DNA from: Sphingorhabdus sp. YGSMI21
Lineage (GTDB): Bacteria; Pseudomonadota; Alphaproteobacteria; Sphingomonadales; Sphingomonadaceae
DNA: 64,000 nucleotides
Direction: 5' to 3'
NCBI RefSeq assembly: GCF_002776575.1
Contig: NZ_CP022548.1
Span: forward strand, 1,441,001 to 1,505,000
In this document: piece by piece, positions 26,751 through 35,712 of the stretch
How the letters are laid out: each line of letters opens with the position of its first letter
Numbering within the stretch: position 1 is the stretch's first letter
The notes under the pieces: generated by a model
The model's input: the letters and a program-made list of their open reading frames with translations, nothing else
Databases searched by the model: none
What the model was told of the DNA's origin: nothing
Program-made: the position numbers and the translations under genes

Positions 26751-27392
26751 ATGTCGGCCTTCAATCAGGAGCCTAATATATTGAAATACAAACACGATTT
26801 GGGAAAAAGGCGCCTGAAGCCGGACGAGAGGCGCAAACAGTTGACACTCTGCGCGCTTAAAGCCTTTGCGGAAAATGGTGTCGCTCGTGCCACTCATTCT
26901 CACGTCGCGAAGCTGGCCGGAGTTGCGATACCGACCGTGCATTCCTATTTTAGATCACGTGAGGATCTTGAGTCAGCGGTGCTCTGCGAAGTTGAAAACT
27001 ACCTGATCAAACTCGTCACTGATTCGCTAAGTGGAAAAAAATCCGTGGAAGAAGCGCTTACCACGCTGGCAATGCGGTTTGCCAACGACGCGACCACGAA
27101 ATCTGATATCATTAAGGTTTGGTTAGACTGGAGCACCGGAGTTCGCGCGGGCGTATGGCCCCGATATCTTGCGTTGTTGGACAAGTTACACGCGATAACT
27201 CGGCCGGTCTTTCTGCGTGGCAAACGTGAAGGTATACTGAGCGAAAATCTCAATGTGAAAGCAGCAACCCGATTGTTCATAGGCGGCGGACATACTCTCG
27301 CGCTGATGCAGTTTGCCAAAGTCCCCAGCCGGGATCTAGCGATTTACATGGATCAATTTATACAGAGCTTGATGAACATCGGAAAGCCTTGA
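26751..27392 (+). CDS. TetR-family transcriptional regulator
   Basis: 213 aa. N-terminal HTH: ARATHSHVAKLAGVAIPTVH then SYFRSREDLESAVL (about 41-75), and a C-terminal ligand domain typical of TetR proteins. In-frame GTG 26748 is an alternative start. Transcribed divergently from the CYP153 operon with a 137-bp gap, so probably its repressor, with an alkane- or fatty-acid-derived ligand (inference). Confidence 0.9.
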   Translation: MSAFNQEPNILKYKHDLGKRRLKPDERRKQLTLCALKAFAENGVARATHSHVAKLAGVAIPTVHSYFRSREDLESAVLCEVENYLIKLVTDSLSGKKSVEEALTTLAMRFANDATTKSDIIKVWLDWSTGVRAGVWPRYLALLDKLHAITRPVFLRGKREGILSENLNVKAATRLFIGGGHTLALMQFAKVPSRDLAIYMDQFIQSLMNIGKP

Positions 27393-27497
27393 TCAACCGA
27401 CAAAACCAGCGATACGCAAGATTGAGATGAACTTCCTCGGAGAGTCTTCGTTCCGAACGGATGTGGTTCTTCAGTGCGACCATTTATTGTGTCGGCT

Positions 27498-29759
27498 CTA
27501 AGCGACCTTCCTTTTGCTCATTGCTTCGCTCGGTAGATTCGGAAACTGCATCAACTTGATATGGCAGGCGCTTTGGGCCGGGCTGATCAGAAAGCCCTGG
27601 CCCAGGTTGCAGCCGAGTTGTATCAGGAGATTGCGTTGCTCTTCCGTCTCGACGCCTTCCGCTATGACCTCGATGCCAAGATTGCTGGCCATGTTGATCA
27701 GCGCCTGGACGATCAGCCTCGACTGGTGCTCGGCGGTGATCGACTTGATGAAGCTCTTGTCTATTTTGACCGCGTCTATGGGGAAATCCCTGAGATGCGA
27801 CAGCGATGAAAAGCCTGTTCCGAAATCGTCCAGCGCGATGCGCATTCCCGCTGCGCTCAGTTCGGAGAGAACATTCTGCACTGTGGTTGTATCATTGACC
27901 ATCAGCATGGTTTCGGTAACCTCGAGCGTGATTTTCGCGGGACTGATTTTGACCTCATTCAACCTCGACAATAAATTGTCCGCAAAATCGCGGCTCAACA
28001 GGTCCGCTTCGGTTGCATTGATGCTGACAAATTGCAGATCTGGCTGGGACTGCTCGATTTCTGCCAGTTCCCTGTACACGCTGGACAACATGCGCTCGCC
28101 AATCTCGCGAGACAGGATCGGATCCAGGATTGCCGGCAGAACCTGCGATGCGGTAATCTGCTCGCCGTTCGAGACGCTCAATCGCATCAGCGCTTCCAGT
28201 CCGACCAACCGGCTTGTCCTGAGATCTATAATGGGCTGGTAGCCGGCGAAGATGCGGTCACGATCCAGAGCTTCCCGGACTTTCGCGATCGCCGCTTGCC
28301 GGTGATGGTTCGCTTGCTCCAGTTCGGGTACATATGCGTGTACGCGTCCGGGTTCGCGCTCTTTTCCGTGATAAAGCGCCAGATCAGCCTTGCGAATAAT
28401 CTCTCTGGCGATGGATCGCTCGTCGATCTCGACCAGACCGCACGTCGCGCTGACTCCCATCTTGCGTCCTGAAATTTCGAACTGACGTTCCACGCTGACA
28501 AGTATTTCATCACCGAGCTGCTTCGCCGCCTGCAAGTCAATGTCCGGCGCAGTCAGGATCACAAATTCATCGCCACCCCATCTTGCGACAATCGCCCCGT
28601 GGGGAAGCGCGTCCACTATGCGGGAGCTGATCTTCTCCAGAAAAACATCGCCGATCAAATGTCCGAACGTATCGTTGATGTCCTTGAAGCCATCCAGATC
28701 AAGCATCAGCAAGAAGGCGTTCGAACCGGTCTTCTTGAGCTTCCCAAGCGTGTTCTGCAGAAAGCGATCCAGGGCATTGCGATTGTAGAGATCGGTCAGG
28801 GCATCGCGGTCCGCGGCGCGCTGCAGGGCGAGGCGCGTGTGATGGGATTCCGTTATATCCTGGATGATCCCCACCAGGCGCGCAGGACTTTGTTGGTCTG
28901 CCTCCAGATATTCGCCCATGGCCTTCACCCGCTTGAACGTACCGTTCGCCGCGTTCAAGCCTGTTTCAAATTCAAAGGAGTCCTTATGCTTTTTTCCATT
29001 TTCGATCGCCTCTGTTGCTCCTTGCAGATCTTCCTGAGCGCAGTAGAGAACTGCTTCTTCAATAGAAGTTGGTACATTTTCCGGAGAACCAAAAATCGCA
29101 AATGCTTCGTCCGACCAGGTCAGTTCACGAGTCTCCTCGTTCCACTCCCATGAACCAATTTTTGCAATTTTCTCCGCCTGCTTGAATATCCCATTGGCTC
29201 GGTTGAGCCGGCTGCTTCGCGCATCCAGCTGGGAGTTCAGATAGGAGGTGACGGAAGCCTGAGAGTGCGCTCTTATCAGATCTTCAATGGTCGCTGCGAG
29301 GATTTCCAGCTTGAGGATGTGGTCATCGTCGAAACGGCCTGCGCGCTGATCCGCAATGCACAGGGTACCGATCATTGTTCCGTCGGGACTATTGATGGGT
29401 GCGCCGAGATAGGAACGGATCGCCGGTGCATGACGGATGAGCGGATTATCGGAGAATCGCTGGTCTGCCAACGCATCGGGCACGAGCATACTGCATCCAG
29501 CCTCAATTGCATGGTTACAGAAGCAATGTTCGCGCGGCGTTTCGCGGACATCCACACCGACCGAGGACAGGAACCACTGGCGGTGCTCATCAACCAGCGA
29601 AATGAGAGAGATGGAGCAATCGAAAATATCTGCACATAGTTCGGTAATACGATCAAAGGAAGCCTGACGGGGAGTGTCCAGGATATGAAGCTGGTGCAAC
29701 GATTCTACCCGCTGGAAATCTTCCCGATTGATCGGCTTCATGTCTGCGGCCCTCTTCAT
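27498..29759 (-). CDS. GAF-PAS-GGDEF-EAL signalling protein (cyclic di-GMP turnover)
   Basis: 753 aa without signal peptide or TM segments. GAF domain about 20-165 (FCNHAIEAG, TLCIADQRAG), PAS about 195-310 (IGSWEWNEETRELTWSDEAF), GGDEF about 320-480 with intact WGGDEF, and EAL about 490-740 with EALMRL, SINATEADL, LEVTETMLM, DDFGTGFSSL, KIDKSFI and EGVETEEQ. All main catalytic residues of both output domains are present, so it may make and degrade c-di-GMP. No RxxD inhibitory site is seen upstream of GGDEF. Ordinary chromosomal-type gene, single unit, between the TetR gene and IS debris. Confidence 0.93.
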   Translation of the reverse strand: MKRAADMKPINREDFQRVESLHQLHILDTPRQASFDRITELCADIFDCSISLISLVDEHRQWFLSSVGVDVRETPREHCFCNHAIEAGCSMLVPDALADQRFSDNPLIRHAPAIRSYLGAPINSPDGTMIGTLCIADQRAGRFDDDHILKLEILAATIEDLIRAHSQASVTSYLNSQLDARSSRLNRANGIFKQAEKIAKIGSWEWNEETRELTWSDEAFAIFGSPENVPTSIEEAVLYCAQEDLQGATEAIENGKKHKDSFEFETGLNAANGTFKRVKAMGEYLEADQQSPARLVGIIQDITESHHTRLALQRAADRDALTDLYNRNALDRFLQNTLGKLKKTGSNAFLLMLDLDGFKDINDTFGHLIGDVFLEKISSRIVDALPHGAIVARWGGDEFVILTAPDIDLQAAKQLGDEILVSVERQFEISGRKMGVSATCGLVEIDERSIAREIIRKADLALYHGKEREPGRVHAYVPELEQANHHRQAAIAKVREALDRDRIFAGYQPIIDLRTSRLVGLEALMRLSVSNGEQITASQVLPAILDPILSREIGERMLSSVYRELAEIEQSQPDLQFVSINATEADLLSRDFADNLLSRLNEVKISPAKITLEVTETMLMVNDTTTVQNVLSELSAAGMRIALDDFGTGFSSLSHLRDFPIDAVKIDKSFIKSITAEHQSRLIVQALINMASNLGIEVIAEGVETEEQRNLLIQLGCNLGQGFLISPAQSACHIKLMQFPNLPSEAMSKRKVA

Positions 29760-29954
29760 AAACCAATGCGACTTTTAAGCGCGAATATCGCTTTCGAATT
29801 TGCCGAGCGCCATTTCTCTGTGGCCAAACAATGAAACGCTGGCCACCGTTCTATTTGCATCGTTCAAGGGAAAAACGCTCTAGGAAGAATTAATTAACTT
29901 TCCATTAAATTACCGTCATGTATCGGCTCGACAATCCATCCGTGTCGTCATCGC

Positions 29955-30361
29955 GCAACATAATCGTCGAGCACCGTCGACAGATAGCGCAGGCGGCGCA
30001 CGATGCGGGGCATCATGCCAAAGCCGAGACAGCCCCAGCCAATGATTCTGAATTAGGTAAAATCGGTCTGCCGCATCTCGTTCGCCCGCGTAGTCTGGGT
30101 ATGGAAGTGATTGGCAGCCTTGATCACGACATAGGCAGGGCTGGTAATTAGATCATGGGCTTTCAGTAAGCGGTATACCGTCGCCTCCGATACGAAGTAG
30201 CGCTTCTCATCGGTGAAGCGCACGGCCAGCTCCCGCGGGCTCAGCTCGGACTGCTCCAGCGCCAGTTCGATGATCTGTTCATGGATGTTTGCTGGGATCC
30301 GGTTCCACACCCGGCTCGGGACAGATGGCCGGTCAGCCAGCGCTTCAGGCCCACTTTCCAG
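29955..30361 (-). pseudogene. IS3-family OrfB remnant carrying a 39-nt hairpin insertion
   Basis: Minus-strand remnant of an integrase close to the one at 33719-34558: GPEALADRPS, VWNRIPANIHEQIIELALEQ, VSEATVYRLLKAHDLITSPA, QTDFT, then YLSTVLDDY. An in-frame TAA follows QTDFT, and between GWG and YLSTVL lies a hairpin-forming insertion (29987-30032) that keeps the frame. The 3' part after LDDY is replaced by unrelated sequence and the 5' part is cut at 30361 by an IS110 fragment. Confidence 0.8.
29987..30032 (-). repeat. Hairpin insertion A (+39 nt relative to the intact homologue)
   Basis: 46 nt replace 7 nt of the homologous gene at 34171-34190. On the minus strand it reads CTCGGCTTTGGCATGATGCC and goes on through a CCC loop to the tail GCGCCGCCTGCGC. 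Stem of 8 bp with one mismatch and a 3-nt loop. Nearly identical to insertion B at 59202. Confidence 0.7.
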
Positions 30362-31087
30362 CTACTGGTCCAGATCAACCCCTTGCGGGCCAGGCGTTTT
30401 GCCCAGGCTACAGGAACACTTGCCAAAACCGACCGGATCGATGCCGGGGTCCTTGCCCGCATGGCGGCCACGTTCCAGCCTGATGTCCGGCCTATCAAAA
30501 GCCCGGAACTGGCTGGGTTGGCCGAGCTCATGAACGGCCGCGATGGCTTGGTCAGGGATCGTACCGCCCTCAAGAACCGCGAGAAGAACCTGCTGCTGCC
30601 GCTGCTCAAACGCCAGGTAAAGGCACGTCTCGAGCAAATCGCACGGCACATCAATGCCATCGATATACAGGCGCAGGCGCTTATCGCTGCAGATCTCGCG
30701 CTTGCGCGCAAGCGCGAAATTATCGCCAGCATCAAAGGCCTGGGACCAATCACGGCCGCACAGTTGATCGCTACCATGCCTGAGCTGGGCTCACTGGAAA
30801 ATAAACAGGCAGCTGCCCTTGCCGGGCTCGCTCCAATTACCCGGCAATCAGGCCAATGGGCCGGCAAGGCACCCATCCATGCAGGCAGAGCCAATGTCCG
30901 CCGGTCGCTCTACATGCCCACCCTTGTCGCTGCTCGCTTCAATCTCGACATCAAGGCAAAATACTTTCATCTCATCAGCATCGGAAAGCTGGCAAAGGTC
31001 GCCATCACTGCCGTCATGCGAAAGCTCATCGTCATGGCAAACGCACTACTCAAAGCCAACCGGCTATGGAAGGAATCTATGGCTTGA
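30362..31087 (+). pseudogene. IS110-family transposase, N-terminally truncated
   Basis: About 240 codons from LLVQINPLRARRFAQATG to the natural C-terminus (ANRLWKESMA). The second part of the DEDD domain (AKTDRIDAGVLARM) and the C-terminal Tnp_20 domain (IKGLGPITAAQLIATMPELG) remain; the first Asp and Glu are lost where the fragment abuts the IS3 remnant. It belongs to a different IS110 group than the IS1111 copies. An N-terminal fragment of an IS110 transposase at 56164 is of a comparable type. Confidence 0.82.
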
Positions 31088-31280
31088 CCATCACGGATAC
31101 TTGTGTTTGGCGTCATCCACTAGGATGGATAGGCAAGGAATTCACCGACAGGCGGAGCCCTTTTTTTAGATTTTTGTGGGTTTACTTTTCCCTGCGGGCC
31201 GGAGTACCTCGCGCCAACGAATTTCATCATCGTTTGACCGCAAGATGCGGCGAACGGATTGATCCGAAGAAAGGAAATTC

Positions 31281-31850
31281 ATGTTTAACACCCCCAAAAT
31301 TATTCTGGCATCGACCCTGTTGGCGATGGTACCGGCATGCTCGTCGGAACTGAGCAAAGAGGAACAGGAAATCCTCGACGCGCGAATCGCCGAAGACACG
31401 AAGCCGACCAATATGATCGCCGTTCTGCAAGACGATCCCGATCTCAGCACCGCGAGCATTTTGGTCGGTTTGTCCGGTGTTGGCGCTGAATTGCAAGATA
31501 ATGGTCCGTTCACCGCATTTGCCGCAACCAATGATGCGTTCAACAAAATGGATGCGAAGCGGCTGAGCGAGCTGCTGTCGGTGGATAACAAGGAAGAGCT
31601 GGAGACCATCGCGAAATTTGGTCTGGTCAAAGGCAGCATGACCTCCGCAGATATCGGAAAGGCCATTGCCGGTGGCGGTGGCAGCGCGAGCATCACCACC
31701 GTGCAAGGTGGCGTGATCAAGGCGACCATGGACGGTGATACGATCATTCTCCAAGATGGTGCCGGCAACAAGGCGAATGTGACCCAAGCGGATGTGAAGT
31801 CCAGTAATGGAACGCTACATGTAGTCGACAATCTGCTGATGCCGGAATAA
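31281..31850 (+). CDS. Fasciclin-domain lipoprotein
   Basis: 189 aa. N-terminal signal with lipobox-like VPACS (Cys20), then one fasciclin (FAS1) domain: GPFTAFAATNDAFNKM (about 73-88), a central SLV-like LVKGSMTSADI, and the C-terminal NGTLHVVDNLLMPE with the usual H-x-I/V-D. Secreted or envelope-anchored, possibly adhesion or stress related; not linked to the catabolic genes. Followed by a good terminator. Preceded by the 190-bp 3' flank of the IS110 fragment, in which I see no gene. Confidence 0.88.
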   Translation: MFNTPKIILASTLLAMVPACSSELSKEEQEILDARIAEDTKPTNMIAVLQDDPDLSTASILVGLSGVGAELQDNGPFTAFAATNDAFNKMDAKRLSELLSVDNKEELETIAKFGLVKGSMTSADIGKAIAGGGGSASITTVQGGVIKATMDGDTIILQDGAGNKANVTQADVKSSNGTLHVVDNLLMPE

Positions 31851-31873
31851 GTCGGCGACGGAATAGACAAGGA

Positions 31874-31903
31874 AGGCCCTGCGCGATTGCGGGGCCTTTT
31901 TTG
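31874..31903 (+). terminator. Rho-independent terminator after the fasciclin gene
   Basis: AGGCCC (31874-31879) / GGGCCT (31892-31897) stem with a short loop and a T-rich tail. Confidence 0.85.
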
Positions 31904-32341
31904 TTGCTGTTCCCCGTGAGCATTCAATAGACAGACTGGCTGCATAAAATAAGTAAGTGTTTTGGTTTCATCGTAGTGACGAAGGAACGAAGCATGAAAC
32001 CAAAACACTCCAGCGCAAAAAAGCCCGCAGAGCGGGTGGTCAAGGACATACGCCGTGCGACCCGCCAGCATTTCTCTGCCGAAGACAAGATACGCATCGT
32101 GATCGACGGCCTGCGCGGTGATGACAGCATTGCCGAGCTGTGCCGCAGGGAGGGCATCGCCCAAAGCCTGTATTACACCTGGTCGAAGGAGTTCATGGAA
32201 GCGGGCAAGCGCCGACTTGCTGGCGACACGGCGCGTGCTGCCACATCGGATGAGGTCAAAGACCTGCGCCGTGAAGCTGGCGCGTTGAAGGAATGCGTTG
32301 CTGATCTGACATTGGAAAACCGTCTCCTCAAAAAACGTATG

Positions 32342-32583
32342 GCCCGCCTCTTTGCAATAGTAGATTTTTTGATAGCAATCGCACGGTCTGCGTAAACGTA
32401 TGCGGCATATCGATCATCTGATCGTCGCCAAGATGGATATTCGCGCGGCCCGGTCCTCATAAGCATGTCGGCTTCGAAGAGCCATTTTTTTAACCAGGTG
32501 TCCGGTCCGCCGATCAACCGTTCGGCCATCTCACTTTCCACTCGCAAAAGCGTATCTCTCGATAGATTGTAACTCCTTGATAT
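32342..32583 (-). ncRNA. Candidate bridge/seek RNA of IS1111 copy 2
   Basis: Mirror of the copy 1 segment. The loop-1 guides map to 32485-32491 (A run) and 32461-32467 (CATGCTT). Here the actual left target flank is GCGATCATGCT, matching the CATGCT guide exactly, and the right flank is the T run complementary to the A run. This is the copy in which guide and target agree best. Confidence 0.6.
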
Positions 32584-33624
32584 TTATGCCACAGATTTGG
32601 CGGGCGCATTCCGATATGCTTCTTGGTGACGCAAGGTTGCCCACGCGATACGCACCAGTTTGTTGGCAAGCGCTACAACTGCAGTGTTGCGGTGAGACCG
32701 GGCAAGCAGCCCGCGCAACCAAAAGCCCAATTGGGTCTCGCTTTTCGCCAGCCACGGTAAAGCAGCTCGCGCACCGTGGATAAACAGTGTTCGCAAATAG
32801 ATGTTACCCCGCCTGCTTATGCCCAGAAGCTTAGGCTTGCCGCCGGTGGTTCGTTGTTTTGGAACGAGGCCAAGCCATGCGCTAAGATCACGGGCACGCG
32901 TAAAAGAACTGGCATTGCCAATCGCTGCAACCAGTGCTGTTGCTGTCAACGGTCCGATACCCGGAACAGAAGTCAGGCGCTGAGTATCCGGATCTGACCG
33001 GACACATTGAGCAAACTCACGGTCCAGAATGGCAATACGGCCATCGAGTTCTCTCCATTCATCTCGCATATCCGCTATTAGTTCGAATATTCTTTGACTG
33101 ATGCCGGTAGCCGGTTCGCCCAGCATCGCATCAATCGCCAGCTCAAGCTTGCGCCTGCCTTGCGGAAATCTGAGCCCCCGCTCTAACAGAATGGCTCGCA
33201 TCTGATTTATTAGCATCGTGCGTGTACCCACAAGCCGTGAACGCGAACGGTGCAGCGTCTGCATGTCGAGCTGTTCGGCGCTCTTAAGTTCAACAAAGCG
33301 CATTGTCGGGCGCGAAGCAGCTTCAGCAATAGCTTCGGCATCGCGTTCATCGTTCTTCTGAGCTTTAACATATGGCCGCACGTATTCCGGCGACATCAGT
33401 CGGATCTCGTGTCCTTGCCGGGCAATTAAACGGCCCAGATGATGAGCACCGCAACAGGCCTCCATTGCAACGATGCATGTTGAGAGTCGCTCTGTAAATT
33501 TTGGAATCGTATCGGGCCGCATGCGCTTGCGGAATATTAACTGTCCGCTGATATCGAAACCGGCGAGGCTGCAAATGTTCTTGCCTAGATCCACGCCCAA
33601 AACAGCAATGTTAGTGTTGTTCAT
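32584..33624 (-). CDS. IS1111-group DEDD transposase, copy 2
   Basis: 346 aa, identical to the copy 1 protein. Start 33624 after GAGGAG; an apparent 61-codon upstream extension is read from the flanking IS3 DNA and is not real. DEDD residues in GVDLGKN, MEACCGAHH and NDERDAEA are intact. Confidence 0.95.
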   Translation of the reverse strand: MNNTNIAVLGVDLGKNICSLAGFDISGQLIFRKRMRPDTIPKFTERLSTCIVAMEACCGAHHLGRLIARQGHEIRLMSPEYVRPYVKAQKNDERDAEAIAEAASRPTMRFVELKSAEQLDMQTLHRSRSRLVGTRTMLINQMRAILLERGLRFPQGRRKLELAIDAMLGEPATGISQRIFELIADMRDEWRELDGRIAILDREFAQCVRSDPDTQRLTSVPGIGPLTATALVAAIGNASSFTRARDLSAWLGLVPKQRTTGGKPKLLGISRRGNIYLRTLFIHGARAALPWLAKSETQLGFWLRGLLARSHRNTAVVALANKLVRIAWATLRHQEAYRNAPAKSVA

Positions 33625-33718
33625 GACAATCTCCTCATTTTGTACCTCAGCCCATAATGACAGCTTCGTTTGAGGCGGGCCATTCCATAAGCATGATCGC
33701 GGAAGGGGACGACGACGC

Positions 33719-34558
33719 ATGAGATATTTGGAATCGGAGAAGCTTGAGATCATCAGGATCGTCGAGCAATCGCATCTGTCAGCGCGCAAGACGCTGGATA
33801 AGCTGGGCATCCCGCGCCGAACCTTTTACCGCTGGTATGATCGGTATCTGGAAGGCGGGCCTGAAGCGCTTGCGGACCGGCCATCACGCCCAAGCCGGGT
33901 GTGGAACCGTATCCCAAAGAAGATACATGACCAGATCATTGATCTGGCACTGGAACGCAGCGAACTGTCACCGCGTGAACTGGCGGTGACGTTCACCGAC
34001 GAACAACGCTACTTCGTGTCAGAAGCCACGGTGTACAGGCTTCTGAAGGCCCATGATCTGATCACCAGCCCCGCCTATGTCGTGATCAAGGCTGCTGATC
34101 GCTTCCACACACCGACCGTGCGCCCCAACGAGATGTGGCAGACAGATTTTACCTACTTCAAGATCATTGGCTGGGGGTGGATGTATCTGTCCACCGTGCT
34201 GGACGATTACTCGCGCTACATCATCGCCTGGAAGCTTTGCAGCACCATGCGGGCCGAGGATGTCACCGACACGCTGGACATGGCGCTGGAAGCCTCGGGA
34301 TGTGATTCTGCCCATGTAAAGCATAAACCGCGACTGCTGTCTGACAATGGCCCCAGCTACATCGCAGGTGAACTGGCTGAATATATAGAAGCGCAAAAGA
34401 TGAGTCATGTCCGCGGCGCACCCTTCCATCCGCAAACACAGGGCAAGATCGAACGCTGGCATCAAACCTTGAAGAACCGCATCCTGCTGGAAAACTACTT
34501 CCTGCCAGGGGACCTAAAAGCCCAGATCGAGGCGTTCGTCGAGCATTACAATCACTAG
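33719..34558 (+). CDS. IS3-family OrfB integrase, C-terminally truncated by an amber codon
   Basis: 279 aa. N-terminal HTH region (LSARKTLDKLGIPRRTFYRW), then the rve core with DDE residues in QTDFTYF, LLSDNGPSYIAGEL and KIERWHQTLKN (Glu). It ends VEHYNH followed by TAG where the family continues with Q/R-YHESL, and RYHESL is still encoded beyond the stop. The catalytic core is complete, so partial activity is conceivable, but orfA is disrupted and the right end is lost. Confidence 0.82.
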   Translation: MRYLESEKLEIIRIVEQSHLSARKTLDKLGIPRRTFYRWYDRYLEGGPEALADRPSRPSRVWNRIPKKIHDQIIDLALERSELSPRELAVTFTDEQRYFVSEATVYRLLKAHDLITSPAYVVIKAADRFHTPTVRPNEMWQTDFTYFKIIGWGWMYLSTVLDDYSRYIIAWKLCSTMRAEDVTDTLDMALEASGCDSAHVKHKPRLLSDNGPSYIAGELAEYIEAQKMSHVRGAPFHPQTQGKIERWHQTLKNRILLENYFLPGDLKAQIEAFVEHYNH

Positions 34559-34602
34559 CGCTATCACGAAAGCCTAGATGCCGTAATGGGTCGGCGTCTA
34601 GG

Positions 34603-34921
34603 TAGGGCAGACAAACTGCCTCCCTCAGTGACCCAGGCGACCCCCTGCCCATGCTCACGCCAGCGAAATTACTGCTGCCGCCACGAACGATGCGTGCTTT
34701 GGCAGAATGCCTTTCATTTCTCTTCCCCTTACCGTTTAGACCATTCTCATGGCCGCACGTGCCTTTGGATGTCACGGATGACTTTGTCGCGTTCGGATGT
34801 CGGCTTTATATTCGTTTCTGCTTGGTCGGCTCCCTGGCCGGTTGTCCGGGAGCCGGGTTCTTTCCTCTCGGTTGGTCCAGCGCCTGCAGACAGCGCCTGC
34901 TATCGCGGCAAGACCGCAGAA
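34603..34921. other. No gene recognised
   Basis: 319 bp between the truncated IS3 element and the DUF1330 gene. Open frames here have no family features, and no terminator or tRNA is visible. Probably scrambled IS-flanking sequence. Confidence 0.5.
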
Positions 34922-35209
34922 CTAGGGTCCCTCAAGGATAAACGCCGTGCTGGAGGAGGCTGAAAGCCTCATGGGGGCCAGTTTCTGATATTCGTCGGAC
35001 CGATACCAGTCCTGAGCCTGCTTGAGGGTTTTAAACCGGATTATGACCGCCCCGTTTGGAGGCGATCCTTCCAGTGATTCGGCCACAGCCGGCCCGGCCA
35101 TGAAAGAAACGCCCTGCTCCGCAAGGAGTTCTCTTGCCTGCTCCTTATACTGGTTCATCAGCGTCGGATCCGAAATCGCACCTGTCACAACTAAGACGTA
35201 AGCCGCCAT
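34922..35209 (-). CDS. DUF1330-family small protein
   Basis: 95 aa, ferredoxin-like alpha+beta fold expected. N-terminal AAYVLVVTGAISDPTLMNQY, central FMAGPAVAESLEGSPPNGAV, then IIRFKTLKQAQDWYRSDEYQ, the F(x)S/D-x-A-x-x-W-Y-x-S-x-x-Y signature of DUF1330/EthD-like proteins. GGAGAG lies 8 bp before ATG 35209. Members often sit in catabolic clusters; function unknown. Standing alone here between IS debris and a broken IclR gene. Confidence 0.85.
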   Translation of the reverse strand: MAAYVLVVTGAISDPTLMNQYKEQARELLAEQGVSFMAGPAVAESLEGSPPNGAVIIRFKTLKQAQDWYRSDEYQKLAPMRLSASSSTAFILEGP

Positions 35210-35712
35210 ATCATTCTCTCCTTGTCGAAGGGTTCGGCCGGATTGTCATCTATGCCGTTCGTGATGATCGAAGCTTACCATAGCAATTGGACCTTAAAGG
35301 CGGACATGCCGCTGAGGTCATATATCTTCTACTAAAATTAATTGGCGTCAACTGCTAGAAGAGAATATTTTATCCAATAGCCTGGGACTGCCACGCCTAA
35401 ACTTGTGTTTGCTATGATTGATGACCCTGCCATCGCTCACGCCATCTCCCAGCGAGTAAAGGGCACCTGATCATTGGCGCGGCCGATCTCGAGCAGTACC
35501 GATTAAGCCGGACCCAACGAAGATCGTAGCGCGGCAATCCGGGCCTAAGTGTTTGGTCGCAGCATTTGATTGTGTGTTCCGGAACGACCTCCGCAACGCT
35601 GCCTCTTGCTTAAGCCGTGCTCATGCGTAACAATTTTGCTCGACTTTATTCCCAGTTTGGGGAAAGTGGGAGAAGTCACTCACTACAGCCACAAATGTCA
35701 AATTGGAAAATC
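35210..35712. other. Intergenic region without recognised gene
   Basis: About 500 bp between the divergent DUF1330 gene and the IclR pseudogene. Possibly contained their promoters. No conserved protein, repeat or RNA gene was recognised by eye. Confidence 0.5.

Larger units (their letters stand above)
32336..33689 (-). mobile_element. IS1111-group element, copy 2 (inverted relative to copy 1)
   Basis: 1354 bp, same length as copy 1, with identical transposase and the same end sequences (CGTATGGCCC at 32336 and CCATTCCATA at 33689). Inserted in the A7 run of an IS3 orfA. Since copy 1 lies in the opposite orientation 16.6 kb away, recombination between them could invert the intervening segment. 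Confidence 0.93.
31994..33722 (+). pseudogene. IS3-family OrfA split by IS1111 copy 2
   Basis: First part (31994-32335) encodes VVKDIRRATRQHFSAEDKIR, an HTH (SIAELCRREGIAQSLYYTWS) and a coiled coil ending LENRLLKK. The last part (33690-33722) encodes SMIAEGDDDA and the stop that overlaps orfB by ATGA. Removing 32336-33689 leaves seven A and joins LLKK to SMIAEG in frame. A plus-strand reading into the IS (RMARLFA) is an artefact of the insertion. Confidence 0.88.
31908..34602 (+). mobile_element. IS3-family element interrupted by IS1111 copy 2
   Basis: The left end TGTTCCCCGTGAGCATTCAA is shared with the remnant ending at 53086 (TGTCCCCCGTCAGC), which fixes the boundary. Contains orfA (split by IS1111 copy 2) and orfB. 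The right end is not preserved: after an amber codon at 34556 only RYHESL remains before the sequence departs from the family, followed by an 11-bp-stem hairpin (34573-34602). Confidence 0.75.

Noticed and set aside
29918..30030. Site A hairpin as a Rho-independent terminator
   Set aside because: There is no T run on either strand next to the stem, and it interrupts an alignable coding sequence; an insertion explains it better.
33625..33810. 61-codon N-terminal extension of IS1111 transposase copy 2
   Set aside because: Absent from the identical copy 1 and encoded by flanking IS3 DNA; the real start has a ribosome site at 33624.
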